From an uncultured Lachnospiraceae bacterium (lineage in GTDB: Bacteria; Bacillota; Clostridia; Lachnospirales; Lachnospiraceae): a stretch of DNA of 31,945 nucleotides. Made by a program: the position numbers and the translations under genes. The notes under the pieces were generated by a model that was given only the letters and a program-made list of their open reading frames with translations, was not told the origin of the DNA and made no database searches. Where the stretch lies: positions 1 to 31,945 of the forward strand of contig CALGVA010000069.1 in assembly GCA_937920345.1 (NCBI GenBank), written 5' to 3'. Shown piece after piece: positions 7,335 through 14,991 of this stretch; position 1 is the first letter of the stretch; every line of letters begins with the position of its first letter.

Positions 7335-8198
7335 ATGAGGTTTGTGGTGGTGACCGGCATGAGTGGCGCGGGAAAGAGAACGGCCATGAAGATGCTGGAG
7401 GACGTGGGATTTTATTGCGTGGATAATCTGCCTGTGCCGCTGATAGAGAAATTTGTAGAGCTGGTTGCGACGCCCAACGGAGAGATCAGTAAGGTCGCTC
7501 TGGGACTGGATGTGCGTGCAGACCAGCCTTTTGGCGAGGCGCAGAGTATACTGGACAAGCTGCGGGCAAACGGATATCTGTTCGAGATTCTTTTCATGGA
7601 TGCGGGCGATTCTGTTCTGCTCAAACGCTATAAGGAGACCAGGCGTATGCATCCGCTGTCACCGGACGGGAGAGTGGAAGAAGGCGTCAATAAGGAGCGG
7701 GAGATCCTGCAGGAGATCAAACAGAAGGCGGATTATGTGATAGATACATCCAATCTGCTGACCAGAGAATTGAAAGAAGAAATTGATCATATATTCGTCC
7801 GCAATGAAGAGTATAGTTCTTTAATGATTACAATATTGTCATTCGGATTTAAGAATGGTATTCCGGCGGACGCGGATCTTGTATTTGATGTCAGGTTTCT
7901 TCCGAACCCGTTCTACATCGACGAACTAAAGCATAAAACAGGTAATGACACGGAGGTACAGGATTATGTGATGAATTTTCCCGAGGCTGCCGTATTCTTA
8001 GAGAGGCTGACAGGTATGCTTGACTTCCTGATTCCGAATTATATTAAGGAAGGAAAACATCAGCTGGTGATCGGCATCGGCTGTACCGGCGGCAAGCACA
8101 GAAGCGTCACGTTAGCGAACGAACTTTATGCAGGAATGAAAGATCACGGTAATTACGGTGTTAAGCTGTATCACAGAGATATCAGGCAGGGAGTATAG
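7335..8198 (+). CDS. rapZ: RapZ/YvcJ nucleotide-binding protein
   Basis: The protein has 287 residues. It starts with the family P-loop GMSGAGKRT (8-16), followed by the conserved YCVDNLP, a nucleotide-binding half and a C-terminal half with FLPNPFY and the strictly conserved GCTGGKHRSV (about 254-263). In E. coli RapZ binds the sRNA GlmZ and directs RNase E, controlling amino-sugar synthesis; in Bacillus the YvcJ homologue hydrolyses GTP and affects competence. The Walker A residue after the Lys is Arg, where Ser or Thr is standard. The start is the ATG at 7335 with GGAGG 5 bases upstream; an upstream in-frame GTG at 7323 overlaps that site. The next gene is whiA, as in many Firmicutes. Confidence 0.94.
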   Translation: MRFVVVTGMSGAGKRTAMKMLEDVGFYCVDNLPVPLIEKFVELVATPNGEISKVALGLDVRADQPFGEAQSILDKLRANGYLFEILFMDAGDSVLLKRYKETRRMHPLSPDGRVEEGVNKEREILQEIKQKADYVIDTSNLLTRELKEEIDHIFVRNEEYSSLMITILSFGFKNGIPADADLVFDVRFLPNPFYIDELKHKTGNDTEVQDYVMNFPEAAVFLERLTGMLDFLIPNYIKEGKHQLVIGIGCTGGKHRSVTLANELYAGMKDHGNYGVKLYHRDIRQGV

Positions 8199-8230
8199 AT
8201 GCAGCGGCTGCTCTGCTATGGAGGATTGGA

Positions 8231-9133
8231 ATGTCTTTTTCCGGAACAGTGAAAGAAGAACTGGCAGAACAAATCGGCACGGCGAGACACTGTCAGCTGG
8301 CGGAACTGGCAGCGTTTTTTCATTTTGCCGGAAGTACCTGCGAGAATGGAGAACACTTAAGTTTTCATACGGAAAATGAAGCAGTTGCCAGAAAGGGCTT
8401 TACATTATTTAAAAAAGCATTTAATATAGATAATGTTGTGATGAAAGAAAGGGGCAGACTGCTGCCCGACGACGAGATGGAGAAGAAAGTGATACAAGCC
8501 TTGCACCTTGCGGGGACGGCGGAGCCGATCGAACTGGAAGCACCGGTCAGCTCTCTGCTGGTGAAGAACTCCTGCTGTGCAAGGGCGTATTTGCGGGGTG
8601 CATTCCTGTGTATCGGCTCCATGAGCGATCCGGCGAAAAGCTATCATCTGGAATATGTATGCAGTAAGAGCGCGCAGGCGAAGCAGCTGCGGGATATGAT
8701 ACAGGAATTTCAGATCGAGGCGAAAATCATCAGGCGCAAGAAATATGATGTGGTATATCTGAAGGAAGGCGCCGGGATCGTGGATCTTCTTAATGTTATG
8801 GGGGCGCATGTGTCATTGATGAATCTGGAGAATCTCAGAATCGTCAAAGAGATGCGCAATTCTATTAACAGGCGTGTCAACTGCGAGACGGCAAATATCT
8901 CCAAAACCGTTACCGCAGCGTCCAGGCAGATCGAGGACATATTGCTGATCAGAGATAAGTATGGATTTGAGAATCTGCCGGACAATTTAAGACAGATGGC
9001 GGAGGTTCGATTAGAGTATCCGGATGCGGCGCTCAAGGAATTGGGTGAATATCTGGAACCGCCTGTAGGTAAATCGGGTGTAAATCACAGGTTGCGCAGA
9101 CTGAGTGAGATAGCTGATGGGATCAAACCGTAA
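8231..9133 (+). CDS. whiA: DNA-binding regulator WhiA
   Basis: This 300-residue protein has the WhiA architecture: an N-terminal domain with the fold of LAGLIDADG homing endonucleases but no nuclease role (from the start MSFSGTVKEEL to about residue 190, including CCARAYLRGAFLCIGS) and a C-terminal helix-turn-helix (about 210-300, NRRVNCETANISKTV, then LPDNLRQMAEVRLEYPDAALKELGE and GVNHRLRRL). WhiA controls sporulation in Streptomyces and affects division and chromosome segregation in Bacillus. The ATG at 8231 has GGAGG 6 bases upstream. It is 32 bases from rapZ and 15 from the HPr-like gene, so the three form one operon. In Bacillus a yvcK gene lies between the rapZ and whiA homologues; it is absent here. 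Confidence 0.95.
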   Translation: MSFSGTVKEELAEQIGTARHCQLAELAAFFHFAGSTCENGEHLSFHTENEAVARKGFTLFKKAFNIDNVVMKERGRLLPDDEMEKKVIQALHLAGTAEPIELEAPVSSLLVKNSCCARAYLRGAFLCIGSMSDPAKSYHLEYVCSKSAQAKQLRDMIQEFQIEAKIIRRKKYDVVYLKEGAGIVDLLNVMGAHVSLMNLENLRIVKEMRNSINRRVNCETANISKTVTAASRQIEDILLIRDKYGFENLPDNLRQMAEVRLEYPDAALKELGEYLEPPVGKSGVNHRLRRLSEIADGIKP

Positions 9134-9148
9134 AAGGAGGAGAATATT

Positions 9149-9403
9149 ATGATACAAAAATCTATCCAGATTAAACTGGAGACGGGCTTGGAAGCCAGAC
9201 CGGTCGCTATGCTTGTACAGGTAGCAAGTCAGTTTGAGAGTTCGGTGTACATCAATGCAGACGACAGAAAAGTCAATGCTAAGAGCATCATGGGTATGAT
9301 GAGTCTCGGACTTGCCAGCGGTGAAGAAGTGGTAGTCGTTGCAGAAGGCAATGACGAAGGATCGGCGGTTGAGGAGATCGAGAAATTCCTGAGCGGCAGG
9401 TAA
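9149..9403 (+). CDS. crh: Crh-like HPr protein lacking the phospho-histidine
   Basis: The protein is 84 residues, the normal HPr/Crh length. The active-site region reads GLEARPVA, so residue 15 is Glu where phosphocarrier HPr has His (GLHARPA); it therefore cannot accept phosphate from Enzyme I. Ser46, the HprK target, is retained in AKSIMGMMSLGL (44-55). In Bacillus, Crh has Gln15 and Ser46 and acts with CcpA in catabolite repression; the gene also follows whiA there. Position and residues together point to a Crh-type regulator, with the carboxylate possibly mimicking phospho-His. The AAAGGAGG site is 15 bases after whiA, and a terminator follows at 9450. It could be a diverged HPr with a different role; Ser46 phosphorylation by HprK is inferred. 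Confidence 0.85.
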   Translation: MIQKSIQIKLETGLEARPVAMLVQVASQFESSVYINADDRKVNAKSIMGMMSLGLASGEEVVVVAEGNDEGSAVEEIEKFLSGR

Positions 9404-9449
9404 GAAGAGCAAATGATGTACATGACATTTAGATAAGGCAGAATATGAG

Positions 9450-9477
9450 GAGATTTCCTGAGGGAAGTCTCTTTTTA
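9450..9477 (+). terminator. Terminator ending the hprK-crh cluster
   Basis: GAGATTTCC (9450-9458) pairs with GGAAGTCTC (9463-9471, one G-U) and is followed by TTTTTAT. It closes the six-gene run. Confidence 0.85.
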
Positions 9478-9503
9478 TAGTATAGGAAATTTCTCAGAAT
9501 GGA

Positions 9504-9532
9504 TTGCCTACGGCATATCGGAATGTTAAAAT
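9504..9532 (+). promoter_or_regulatory. Probable promoter of the lipid kinase gene
   Basis: TTGCCT (9504-9509), a 17-base spacer and TAAAAT (9527-9532), about 70 bases upstream of the ATG at 9604. A small hairpin (TGCCG and CGGCA, about 9563-9581) lies in the leader. Confidence 0.5.
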
Positions 9533-9603
9533 GTTAAATATAAAAAGGGTAAACAGCTTCGTGCCGGCGGTAAGGCGGCAAATTACGGAAAGGAAGTGCA
9601 GAC

Positions 9604-10497
9604 ATGAGCCAGAAGATGCTTTTCATCTATAATCCGAGAGCCGGCAAGGCGCAGATTCGCAGCAACCTGCTTGACATTATTGACATATTCGTGAAGGCCG
9701 GCTACGAAGTGACTGCATATCCGACGCAGGCGGCGGGAGATGCGGTCAAGGCGGTCAGAACACGGCGTGACGGTTACGATATTGTGGTATGCAGCGGCGG
9801 AGACGGAACGCTGGACGAAGTAGTAAGCGGTATGATGCAGTGCGATGAGAAGCTTCCCATAGGGTATATTCCGGCAGGCAGCACCAATGATTTTGCCAAT
9901 AGTCTGGGGATTCCCAAGAGTATGATCAAGGCGGCGGATGTTGTTGTGAAGGGCATAAATTTTCCATGTGACATCGGCGCATTTAATTACGACAGTTTTA
10001 TCTATGTGGCCGCATTCGGTATTTTCACGGATGTGTCCTACGAGACAAAGCAGGATGTTAAGAACGTACTGGGCCATGCCGCATATCTGGTCGAGGGTGT
10101 GAAGCGGCTTCCTTCGGTACGCTCTTATCCTCTGAAGATCACAAACGGCGAACAGATGGTAGAGGGAGAATTTCTCTACGGCATGGTGACGAATTCTTAT
10201 TCCGTCGGCGGCTTCCGCGGCATAACGGGGCAGGATATTCTGCTGGATGACGGACTCTTCGAGGTGACACTGATCCGCAAACCGTCCAATCCGCTGGATC
10301 TGAACAATATTATTCTGGCGCTGGTGGATAAACGGGTAAAATCCGAGCATATTCATACGTTTAAGACATCGCGGTTAATTGTGGAGAGCGAGACGCCGCT
10401 CTCGTGGACGCTGGACGGCGAGTTCGGAGGAGAACACTGCAGGGCAGTGATCGAGAACAGGCGGAAAGTGCTTGATATCAGAGTGCCCGGGGAATAA
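9604..10497 (+). CDS. Diacylglycerol kinase-family lipid kinase
   Basis: The protein has 297 residues. It has the nucleotide-binding motifs of the DAGK/YegS/DgkB family: NPRAGK near residue 10, SGGDGTLDEVV (64-74) and PAGSTNDFA (90-98), followed by the beta-sandwich lipid-binding half with DDGLFEVTLI and a closing LDGE segment. Family members phosphorylate diacylglycerol or related lipids with ATP; in Firmicutes DgkB recycles diacylglycerol released during lipoteichoic acid synthesis. The start has AAAGGAAG upstream. It seems to be a single-gene unit between a terminator and the aldolase promoter. Whether the substrate is diacylglycerol or another lipid cannot be told from the sequence. Confidence 0.88.
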   Translation: MSQKMLFIYNPRAGKAQIRSNLLDIIDIFVKAGYEVTAYPTQAAGDAVKAVRTRRDGYDIVVCSGGDGTLDEVVSGMMQCDEKLPIGYIPAGSTNDFANSLGIPKSMIKAADVVVKGINFPCDIGAFNYDSFIYVAAFGIFTDVSYETKQDVKNVLGHAAYLVEGVKRLPSVRSYPLKITNGEQMVEGEFLYGMVTNSYSVGGFRGITGQDILLDDGLFEVTLIRKPSNPLDLNNIILALVDKRVKSEHIHTFKTSRLIVESETPLSWTLDGEFGGEHCRAVIENRRKVLDIRVPGE

Positions 10498-10514
10498 TAT
10501 TTTCCAGAATATGT

Positions 10515-10543
10515 TTGCGTAAGGCCATGCTTTGGGTTATAAT
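10515..10543 (+). promoter_or_regulatory. Promoter of the aldolase gene
   Basis: TTGCGT (10515-10520), a 17-base spacer and a perfect TATAAT (10538-10543). A hairpin CCGGC-ATGACA-GCCGG (10562-10577) lies in the leader before a strong AAGGTGG site. Confidence 0.8.
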
Positions 10544-10615
10544 AAAAACTGTAGTTAATATCCGGCATGACAGCCGGTCAAAATATTAATATTATTAAGA
10601 AAGGTGGTAATGACA

Positions 10616-11584
10616 ATGCCATTAGTTACAACAAAGGAAATGTTTGAGAAGGCATACAATGGCGGTTATGCGGTTGGTGCATTCAACGTGAACAACATGG
10701 AGATCGTTCAGGGCATCACAGAAGCAGCCGGTGAGTTGAAGAGTCCTGTTATTCTTCAGGTTTCCAAGGGAGCCCGCGCTTATGCTAACCATACTTATCT
10801 GGTTAAGCTGGTAGAGGCAGCCGTAGCAGAGAATCCTGAGATCCCGATCGCGCTTCACCTGGATCACGGTGATACTTTTGAACTGTGTAAATCCTGTATC
10901 GACGGTGGTTTCACTTCCGTTATGATCGACGCATCTTCTAAGTCTTTTGAGGAGAACATCGCGCTGACAAAGCAGGTTGTAGAGTATGCTCATGATAAGG
11001 GCGTAGTAGTTGAGGCAGAGCTTGGAACATTAGCAGGTGTTGAGGACGAGGTAGTGGTTGAGGCCGGTAAAGAGTCTTATACCCGCCCTGAGGAAGTAGA
11101 AGAGTTTGTTTCCAGAACAGGATGTGACTCTCTTGCGATCGCAATCGGTACTTCTCACGGTGCGTACAAGTTCACGGCAGCACAGTGTACAAGAAATGCC
11201 GATGGTATTCTTGTTCCCCCGCCGCTTCGTTTTGACGTATTAGAGGAGTGCATTAAGCGCCTGCCCGGCTTCCCGATCGTTCTGCACGGTTCTTCTTCCG
11301 TTCCGCAGGAGTTCGTTAAGATGGTGAACCAGTATGGCGGAAACATGCCCGACGCAGTAGGTATTCCGGAAGAGCAGCTTCGTAAGGCAGCAGAGCTTGC
11401 CGTATGTAAGATCAATATCGACTCCGATATCCGTCTTGCTATGACAGGTAATATCCGTAAGTACTTCGCAGAGCATCCGGATCATTTCGATCCTCGTCAG
11501 TATCTGAAACCGGCTCGTCAGGCTGTTAAGGATATGGTTGCTCACAAGATTAAGAATGTGCTTGGTTCCGACGGTAAGGCGTAA
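10616..11584 (+). CDS. fba: Class II fructose-1,6-bisphosphate aldolase
   Basis: This 322-residue zinc enzyme splits fructose-1,6-bisphosphate into dihydroxyacetone phosphate and glyceraldehyde-3-phosphate. The class II signatures are present: HLDHGD (81-86, catalytic Asp and zinc His), the VEAELG segment (about 132-137), GTSHGAYKF (178-186, zinc His) and VLHGSSSVP (222-230, zinc His), followed by KINIDSDIR for the second phosphate. The chosen ATG at 10616 matches the family start MPLV; in-frame GTG and ATG codons at 10604 and 10610 overlap the ribosome site. Codon use differs clearly from its neighbours (many CGT/CGC arginines and TCT/CTT codons where they use AGG/CGG), as expected for a very highly expressed glycolytic gene. 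A tagatose-bisphosphate aldolase is possible but less likely. Confidence 0.93.
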   Translation: MPLVTTKEMFEKAYNGGYAVGAFNVNNMEIVQGITEAAGELKSPVILQVSKGARAYANHTYLVKLVEAAVAENPEIPIALHLDHGDTFELCKSCIDGGFTSVMIDASSKSFEENIALTKQVVEYAHDKGVVVEAELGTLAGVEDEVVVEAGKESYTRPEEVEEFVSRTGCDSLAIAIGTSHGAYKFTAAQCTRNADGILVPPPLRFDVLEECIKRLPGFPIVLHGSSSVPQEFVKMVNQYGGNMPDAVGIPEEQLRKAAELAVCKINIDSDIRLAMTGNIRKYFAEHPDHFDPRQYLKPARQAVKDMVAHKIKNVLGSDGKA

Positions 11585-11628
11585 GATACGCACGCTGATA
11601 GAAGCACGTAGTATTTTTTATAAATAAA

Positions 11629-11677
11629 AAGTGTCGCGACATAGCCCGGAAAGGTTATGAAGCGGCACTTCTTTTTT
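11629..11677. terminator. Terminator between fba and the convergent hydrolase
   Basis: AAGTGTCGC (11629-11637) pairs with GCGGCACTT (11662-11670) and is followed by CTTTTTT. An A-run before the stem also allows termination of the leftward gene. Confidence 0.8.
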
Positions 11678-11681
11678 GCAC

Positions 11682-12740
11682 CTATCTGCTAACATATTTT
11701 TGCAGGAAATCCGTAATTGCCCCGTAATACGCTTCCGGATCTTTATCCTGCGCCTGTGCGTGTCCCGCGCCGTCTATGACCAGCAGTTCTTTCGGGCAGG
11801 CGGCGGCTTCATAGAGATCCTCCGACATTTGAACGGATATCATGGCATCAGAAGCGCCATGGATAAAAAGCGTTGGTGTGTGGCTTGCGGATACGGCATC
11901 GACGGCGGAAGCGTCCAGCAGATCATAGCCGCCGCGCAGCCTGAGGGCAAGGCGGGCAGAGTCCACAAGCGGAAAAGCAGGCAGGCCAAACCATTCTGTT
12001 ACCTTGTCGCCAAACATGGAATAAGCGTCTGTGTATGCACAATCTGAGATAACGGCGCGGACATGCTCTGACAGCGATGCTTCACCTGTCATAATAAGTG
12101 CCGTGGAAGCGCCCATAGACTGTCCGTGTACAATGATCTGTGCATCAGCATCCTGGGACAGAATATAGTCGATCCAGAGATTGCAGTCATAATGGTCGGT
12201 CCAGCCCATGCCGATAAAGTCGCCTTCACTTTCACCCTGGCATCTAAGGTCGGGCACAACGACGTGATATCCCTGCTCATAATACCAGCACGCGAAGGGG
12301 TACATTTCTTCTTTCCATCCTGTGTAACCGTGGAGAACAAGCGCCCACAAGTGTGTGCTTTCGCTGTCGTCCCGCAAGGCAGCGTCGCCTGTTGGAGACT
12401 GTCCTGCGTTCTCCGGCGTGCTATCCTCACTCTCCCGATAGAATACGGTTGCGATCAGCCTGTATCCGTCGCTGCTGACTGCGGAAATGCTGCGGGATGT
12501 CACGGTCTCCATCCACTCGTCAGTGTGATTCAGCGCGAGCTGCCGGTTCACCTGTATATCCGACGTCTGCACCTGCGCCGCATAACTCTCGTCAGTGATG
12601 CGCTGAAAAGCTTCCAGCTTCCGCATAAATGACGGTACAAGCGCGGCGCTAACAAGGAAATTTACCAGAATAAAATACAGCACGGCAAGCAGAAATATAA
12701 TGATAAATAGAGTAATAAAGACTTTGTGTTTTCGCTTCAC
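11682..12740 (-). CDS. Membrane-anchored alpha/beta hydrolase
   Basis: The protein has 352 residues. A basic N-terminus (MKRKHK) and one hydrophobic helix (about 8-32) anchor it, with the catalytic domain probably outside the membrane. The hydrolase core starts near 130 with the oxyanion strand LVLHGYTG. The nucleophile Ser208 is in GQSMG, the acid is Asp298 in HGASDAM, and His327 is in GAGHAQA, so the triad is complete. DLRCQGESEGDFIGMGW is typical of the BAAT/dienelactone-hydrolase-like group that includes YqkD-type proteins. The substrate is unknown. It begins with GTG at 12740, with a modest AAAGGA site. It is convergent with fba and lies downstream of agcS in the same direction but separated by hairpins. 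Confidence 0.85.
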   Translation of the reverse strand: MKRKHKVFITLFIIIFLLAVLYFILVNFLVSAALVPSFMRKLEAFQRITDESYAAQVQTSDIQVNRQLALNHTDEWMETVTSRSISAVSSDGYRLIATVFYRESEDSTPENAGQSPTGDAALRDDSESTHLWALVLHGYTGWKEEMYPFACWYYEQGYHVVVPDLRCQGESEGDFIGMGWTDHYDCNLWIDYILSQDADAQIIVHGQSMGASTALIMTGEASLSEHVRAVISDCAYTDAYSMFGDKVTEWFGLPAFPLVDSARLALRLRGGYDLLDASAVDAVSASHTPTLFIHGASDAMISVQMSEDLYEAAACPKELLVIDGAGHAQAQDKDPEAYYGAITDFLQKYVSR

Positions 12741-12844
12741 GTTGATTATTGTCCTTTGTAAAGTGTGGTATGTCTTTATTGTACTATAAATTCATATTTC
12801 ATGCTACCGTGCTGCTGTTGTTTTCGCTGCCACATTCTGGGTGT

Positions 12845-12910
12845 GAACAGTCATCTGACTGTGTTCTGTCCGGGTCTCCACGGGATCATGACATGGTCCC
12901 GTGGAGACCC
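12845..12910. repeat. Tandem hairpins in the 188-base gap after agcS
   Basis: A perfect 14-bp stem (12872-12885 with 12897-12910; arm GGGTCTCCACGGGA) has an 11-base loop. Beside it is GAACAGTCA-TC-TGACTGTGTTC (12845-12866). Neither is followed by a U-tract in the leftward direction. They may protect the agcS mRNA 3' end. A -10-like TACAAT (minus strand, 12778-12783) for the hydrolase follows. Confidence 0.6.
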
Positions 12911-12928
12911 GCCGGAAAGTCAGGAATG

Positions 12929-14422
12929 TTATTCTGCATGTTCCTCATTGATATCCGGGAAGACGGAAAGCATCGGCTCCACATCTTTCTTGCGCAGTAC
13001 GCGGTCCACGTAATTTCTGGTGATCTTCATAACAAGCGGGGACAGACAGAGCACACCGACCAGGTTCGGCATGGCCATCAGACCGTTGAAGGTGTCTGAA
13101 AGATCCCACGCAAGACTTAAGTTCATCGTAGCGCCGATAAAGATCATCAGAATAAATACGATCTTATAGGCAATCGTGGACTTCGTGCCGAATAAATATT
13201 CCCATGCTTTAGAACCGTAGTGGCTCCAGCCCAGCACAGTGGAGAATGCAAACAGCAGGACCGCAAGAGCGATAAACATAGGACCGAGGGAGCCGAATAT
13301 TGTTGCAAATGCTTCGCCCACCAGTGCGGAACCGGCAGATTCGCTCAGGACAGCACCGGTATCCAGATCAACAAGACCGGAAGAGAGCACGGCAAATGCT
13401 GTCAGTGTGCAGACAACCATGGTGTCCGCGAAGACCTCAAAGATACCCCACATACCCTGACGGACAGGCTCTTTGACGTTAGAGTTGGAATGCACCATAA
13501 CAGAAGAACCGAGACCGGCTTCGTTGGAGAATACGCCGCGCTTCATACCCCATGTCAGAGCCATCTTGACACCGGAACCGACGATGCCGCCGCCGACTGC
13601 TTTCAGCCCGAAAGCGCCCCTGAAAATAGCGGAGAAGATCGCGCCGACCTGGCCGATGTTTGCAAAGAAAATAACCAGAGCACCGATAATATATGCAATT
13701 GCCATAAAAGGAACCAGCTTCTCCGTAACGGCTGCAATTCGCTTAAGACCGCCGACAATAACGAGGGCAGCCAGAATCATCAGTGCGATACCCGTCACGA
13801 TAGGAGAGATATTAAACGCCGCGTCCATATTGGCAGAAATAGAGTTGACCTGACTCATGTTGCCGATTCCGAAAGAAGCGAGCAGACAGAAAATGGAGAA
13901 AAGTGCTGCCAGTACCGCACCGATCTGCCTGCAGCCCTTATAGGAGCCGAGACCGTCTTTTAAATAGTACATAGCGCCGCCGCACCATTCGTTCCGGGAG
14001 TTCTTCCTGCGGTAGTAGATACCGAGTACGTTCTCGGAATAATTGGTCATCATGCCGAAGAATGCAACGATCCACATCCAGAAGATCGCGCCGGGACCGC
14101 CGGCAATCAGCGCACTTGCGACGCCTACGATATTTCCTGTGCCGATCGTAGCCGCCAGTGCCGTACATAGGGACTGGAACTGTGAGATTGCCTGATCGTC
14201 TTTGCCGGTATGCTTCGTAATGTGTTTGTCACTGAAGATACCGCCGATCGTGTTCTTAAACCAGTGTCTGATGTGGGACAGCTGGAAGAATCTGGTCAGC
14301 ACAGTCATCAGGATTCCTGTACCAACGAGGAGTATCAGCATGGGGATACCCCATACGAAACTGTTGACAGCGCCGTTGACATTCGTAATCGTATCAACGA
14401 GGCCGGTTAAAAAATCGTTCAT
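12929..14422 (-). CDS. Sodium:alanine symporter (AGCS family)
   Basis: The protein has 497 residues and about 11 membrane helices. The AGCS signature is clear: FQSLCTALAATIGTGNIVGVA (about 82-103) with GGPGAIFWMW next, the sodium and substrate site of this family, and the later GVFSNEAGLGSS stretch. Members import alanine, glycine or related small amino acids with Na+. The start ATG has AAGGAGG upstream. Its own promoter at 14545-14573 is followed by a leader with a strong terminator hairpin just before the ribosome site, so expression is probably attenuated. It is transcribed away from the Na/Pi gene. The exact amino acid cannot be read from the sequence. Confidence 0.93.
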   Translation of the reverse strand: MNDFLTGLVDTITNVNGAVNSFVWGIPMLILLVGTGILMTVLTRFFQLSHIRHWFKNTIGGIFSDKHITKHTGKDDQAISQFQSLCTALAATIGTGNIVGVASALIAGGPGAIFWMWIVAFFGMMTNYSENVLGIYYRRKNSRNEWCGGAMYYLKDGLGSYKGCRQIGAVLAALFSIFCLLASFGIGNMSQVNSISANMDAAFNISPIVTGIALMILAALVIVGGLKRIAAVTEKLVPFMAIAYIIGALVIFFANIGQVGAIFSAIFRGAFGLKAVGGGIVGSGVKMALTWGMKRGVFSNEAGLGSSVMVHSNSNVKEPVRQGMWGIFEVFADTMVVCTLTAFAVLSSGLVDLDTGAVLSESAGSALVGEAFATIFGSLGPMFIALAVLLFAFSTVLGWSHYGSKAWEYLFGTKSTIAYKIVFILMIFIGATMNLSLAWDLSDTFNGLMAMPNLVGVLCLSPLVMKITRNYVDRVLRKKDVEPMLSVFPDINEEHAE

Positions 14423-14458
14423 AATTATGAATCAAACCTCCTTCTCTTTTGCTTCCGT

Positions 14459-14492
14459 AAAAAAGCGCAGACATGATAAGTATGTCTACGCT
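14459..14492 (-). terminator. Leader terminator/attenuator of agcS
   Basis: Read leftward, AGCGTAGACAT (14492-14482) pairs with ATGTCTGCGCT (14474-14464, one G-U) through a 7-base loop, followed by a run of six U. It lies between the promoter and the AAGGAGG site. Flanking TTCCG and CGGAA could extend or compete with it. An ATG-to-TAG reading frame of seven codons (MISEMSA, about 14507-14484) ends inside the stem. It lacks a good ribosome site, so a leader peptide is only a possibility. Confidence 0.7.
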
Positions 14493-14544
14493 GACATTTC
14501 GGAAATCATATTCTGGTTACAATATGTAAGTTTACACTTTATAA

Positions 14545-14573
14545 AGTATAGCATAGTCGGGCGGCTATCGCAA
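14545..14573 (-). promoter_or_regulatory. Promoter of agcS
   Basis: On the minus strand TTGCGA (14568-14573), a 17-base spacer and TATACT (14545-14550). The transcript leader is about 115 bases, too short for a T-box and without a recognised riboswitch. Confidence 0.7.
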
Positions 14574-14654
14574 GGAAAAATTGTATACATGCATATCGGG
14601 GTCAGTGCTGCCATACAGAAGTGGGAAAAACAAAAAAACCCCTAGAAAGGGAGG

Positions 14655-14685
14655 ATGCCAAGTAAAGAAGATCTTTACTTGGCAT
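14655..14685. repeat. Perfect 14-bp inverted repeat in the agcS-Na/Pi gap
   Basis: ATGCCAAGTAAAGA and its exact complement are separated by three bases. It is followed rightward by TTATTATG. Leftward of it, an A7 run on the plus strand (about 14632-14638) gives a U-run after a weak CCC/GGGG stem. It has the form of a terminator but stands between two divergent genes, so it may be the relic of a lost gene or a protein-binding site. The rest of 14686-14991 is AT-rich, with weak promoter-like boxes around 14844-14870, and nothing else was recognised. Confidence 0.6.
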
Positions 14686-14991
14686 TTATTATGAAAAAGT
14701 TTTAATTAATCAGTTACTTTGATGTGTTCGTTGTTGTGTTGTTATCTTATGCTCTTAGTATACGCATGAGAAATGTCTAAAAAATGATTCGCGGGTGAAG
14801 TTTTTTTAAATTAAATATGAACAATTCATGAACGTGTGCTTATTTTACATAGACTTTACAATGCTATGATATTGGATTTGATATTTCTTCTGTATGATAT
14901 ATCTTAGAAAACTCAATACTTAATGATATAAGTACGTAAATGCGCCGGTATTGCATAATGCGGATCAGACCTGTGCAGAAAAGAGGAAACT

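Noticed and set aside
9583..10356. 257-codon minus-strand frame opposite the lipid kinase
   Set aside because: Antisense shadow; the plus strand carries clear GGDGT kinase motifs.
13220..13963. 247-codon plus-strand frame opposite agcS
   Set aside because: Cys/His/Asp-rich antisense shadow of a membrane protein gene, with no start signal.
14423..14545. T-box or glycine riboswitch before agcS
   Set aside because: The leader is too short and shows no T-box sequence or tandem glycine aptamer; only a terminator hairpin is present.
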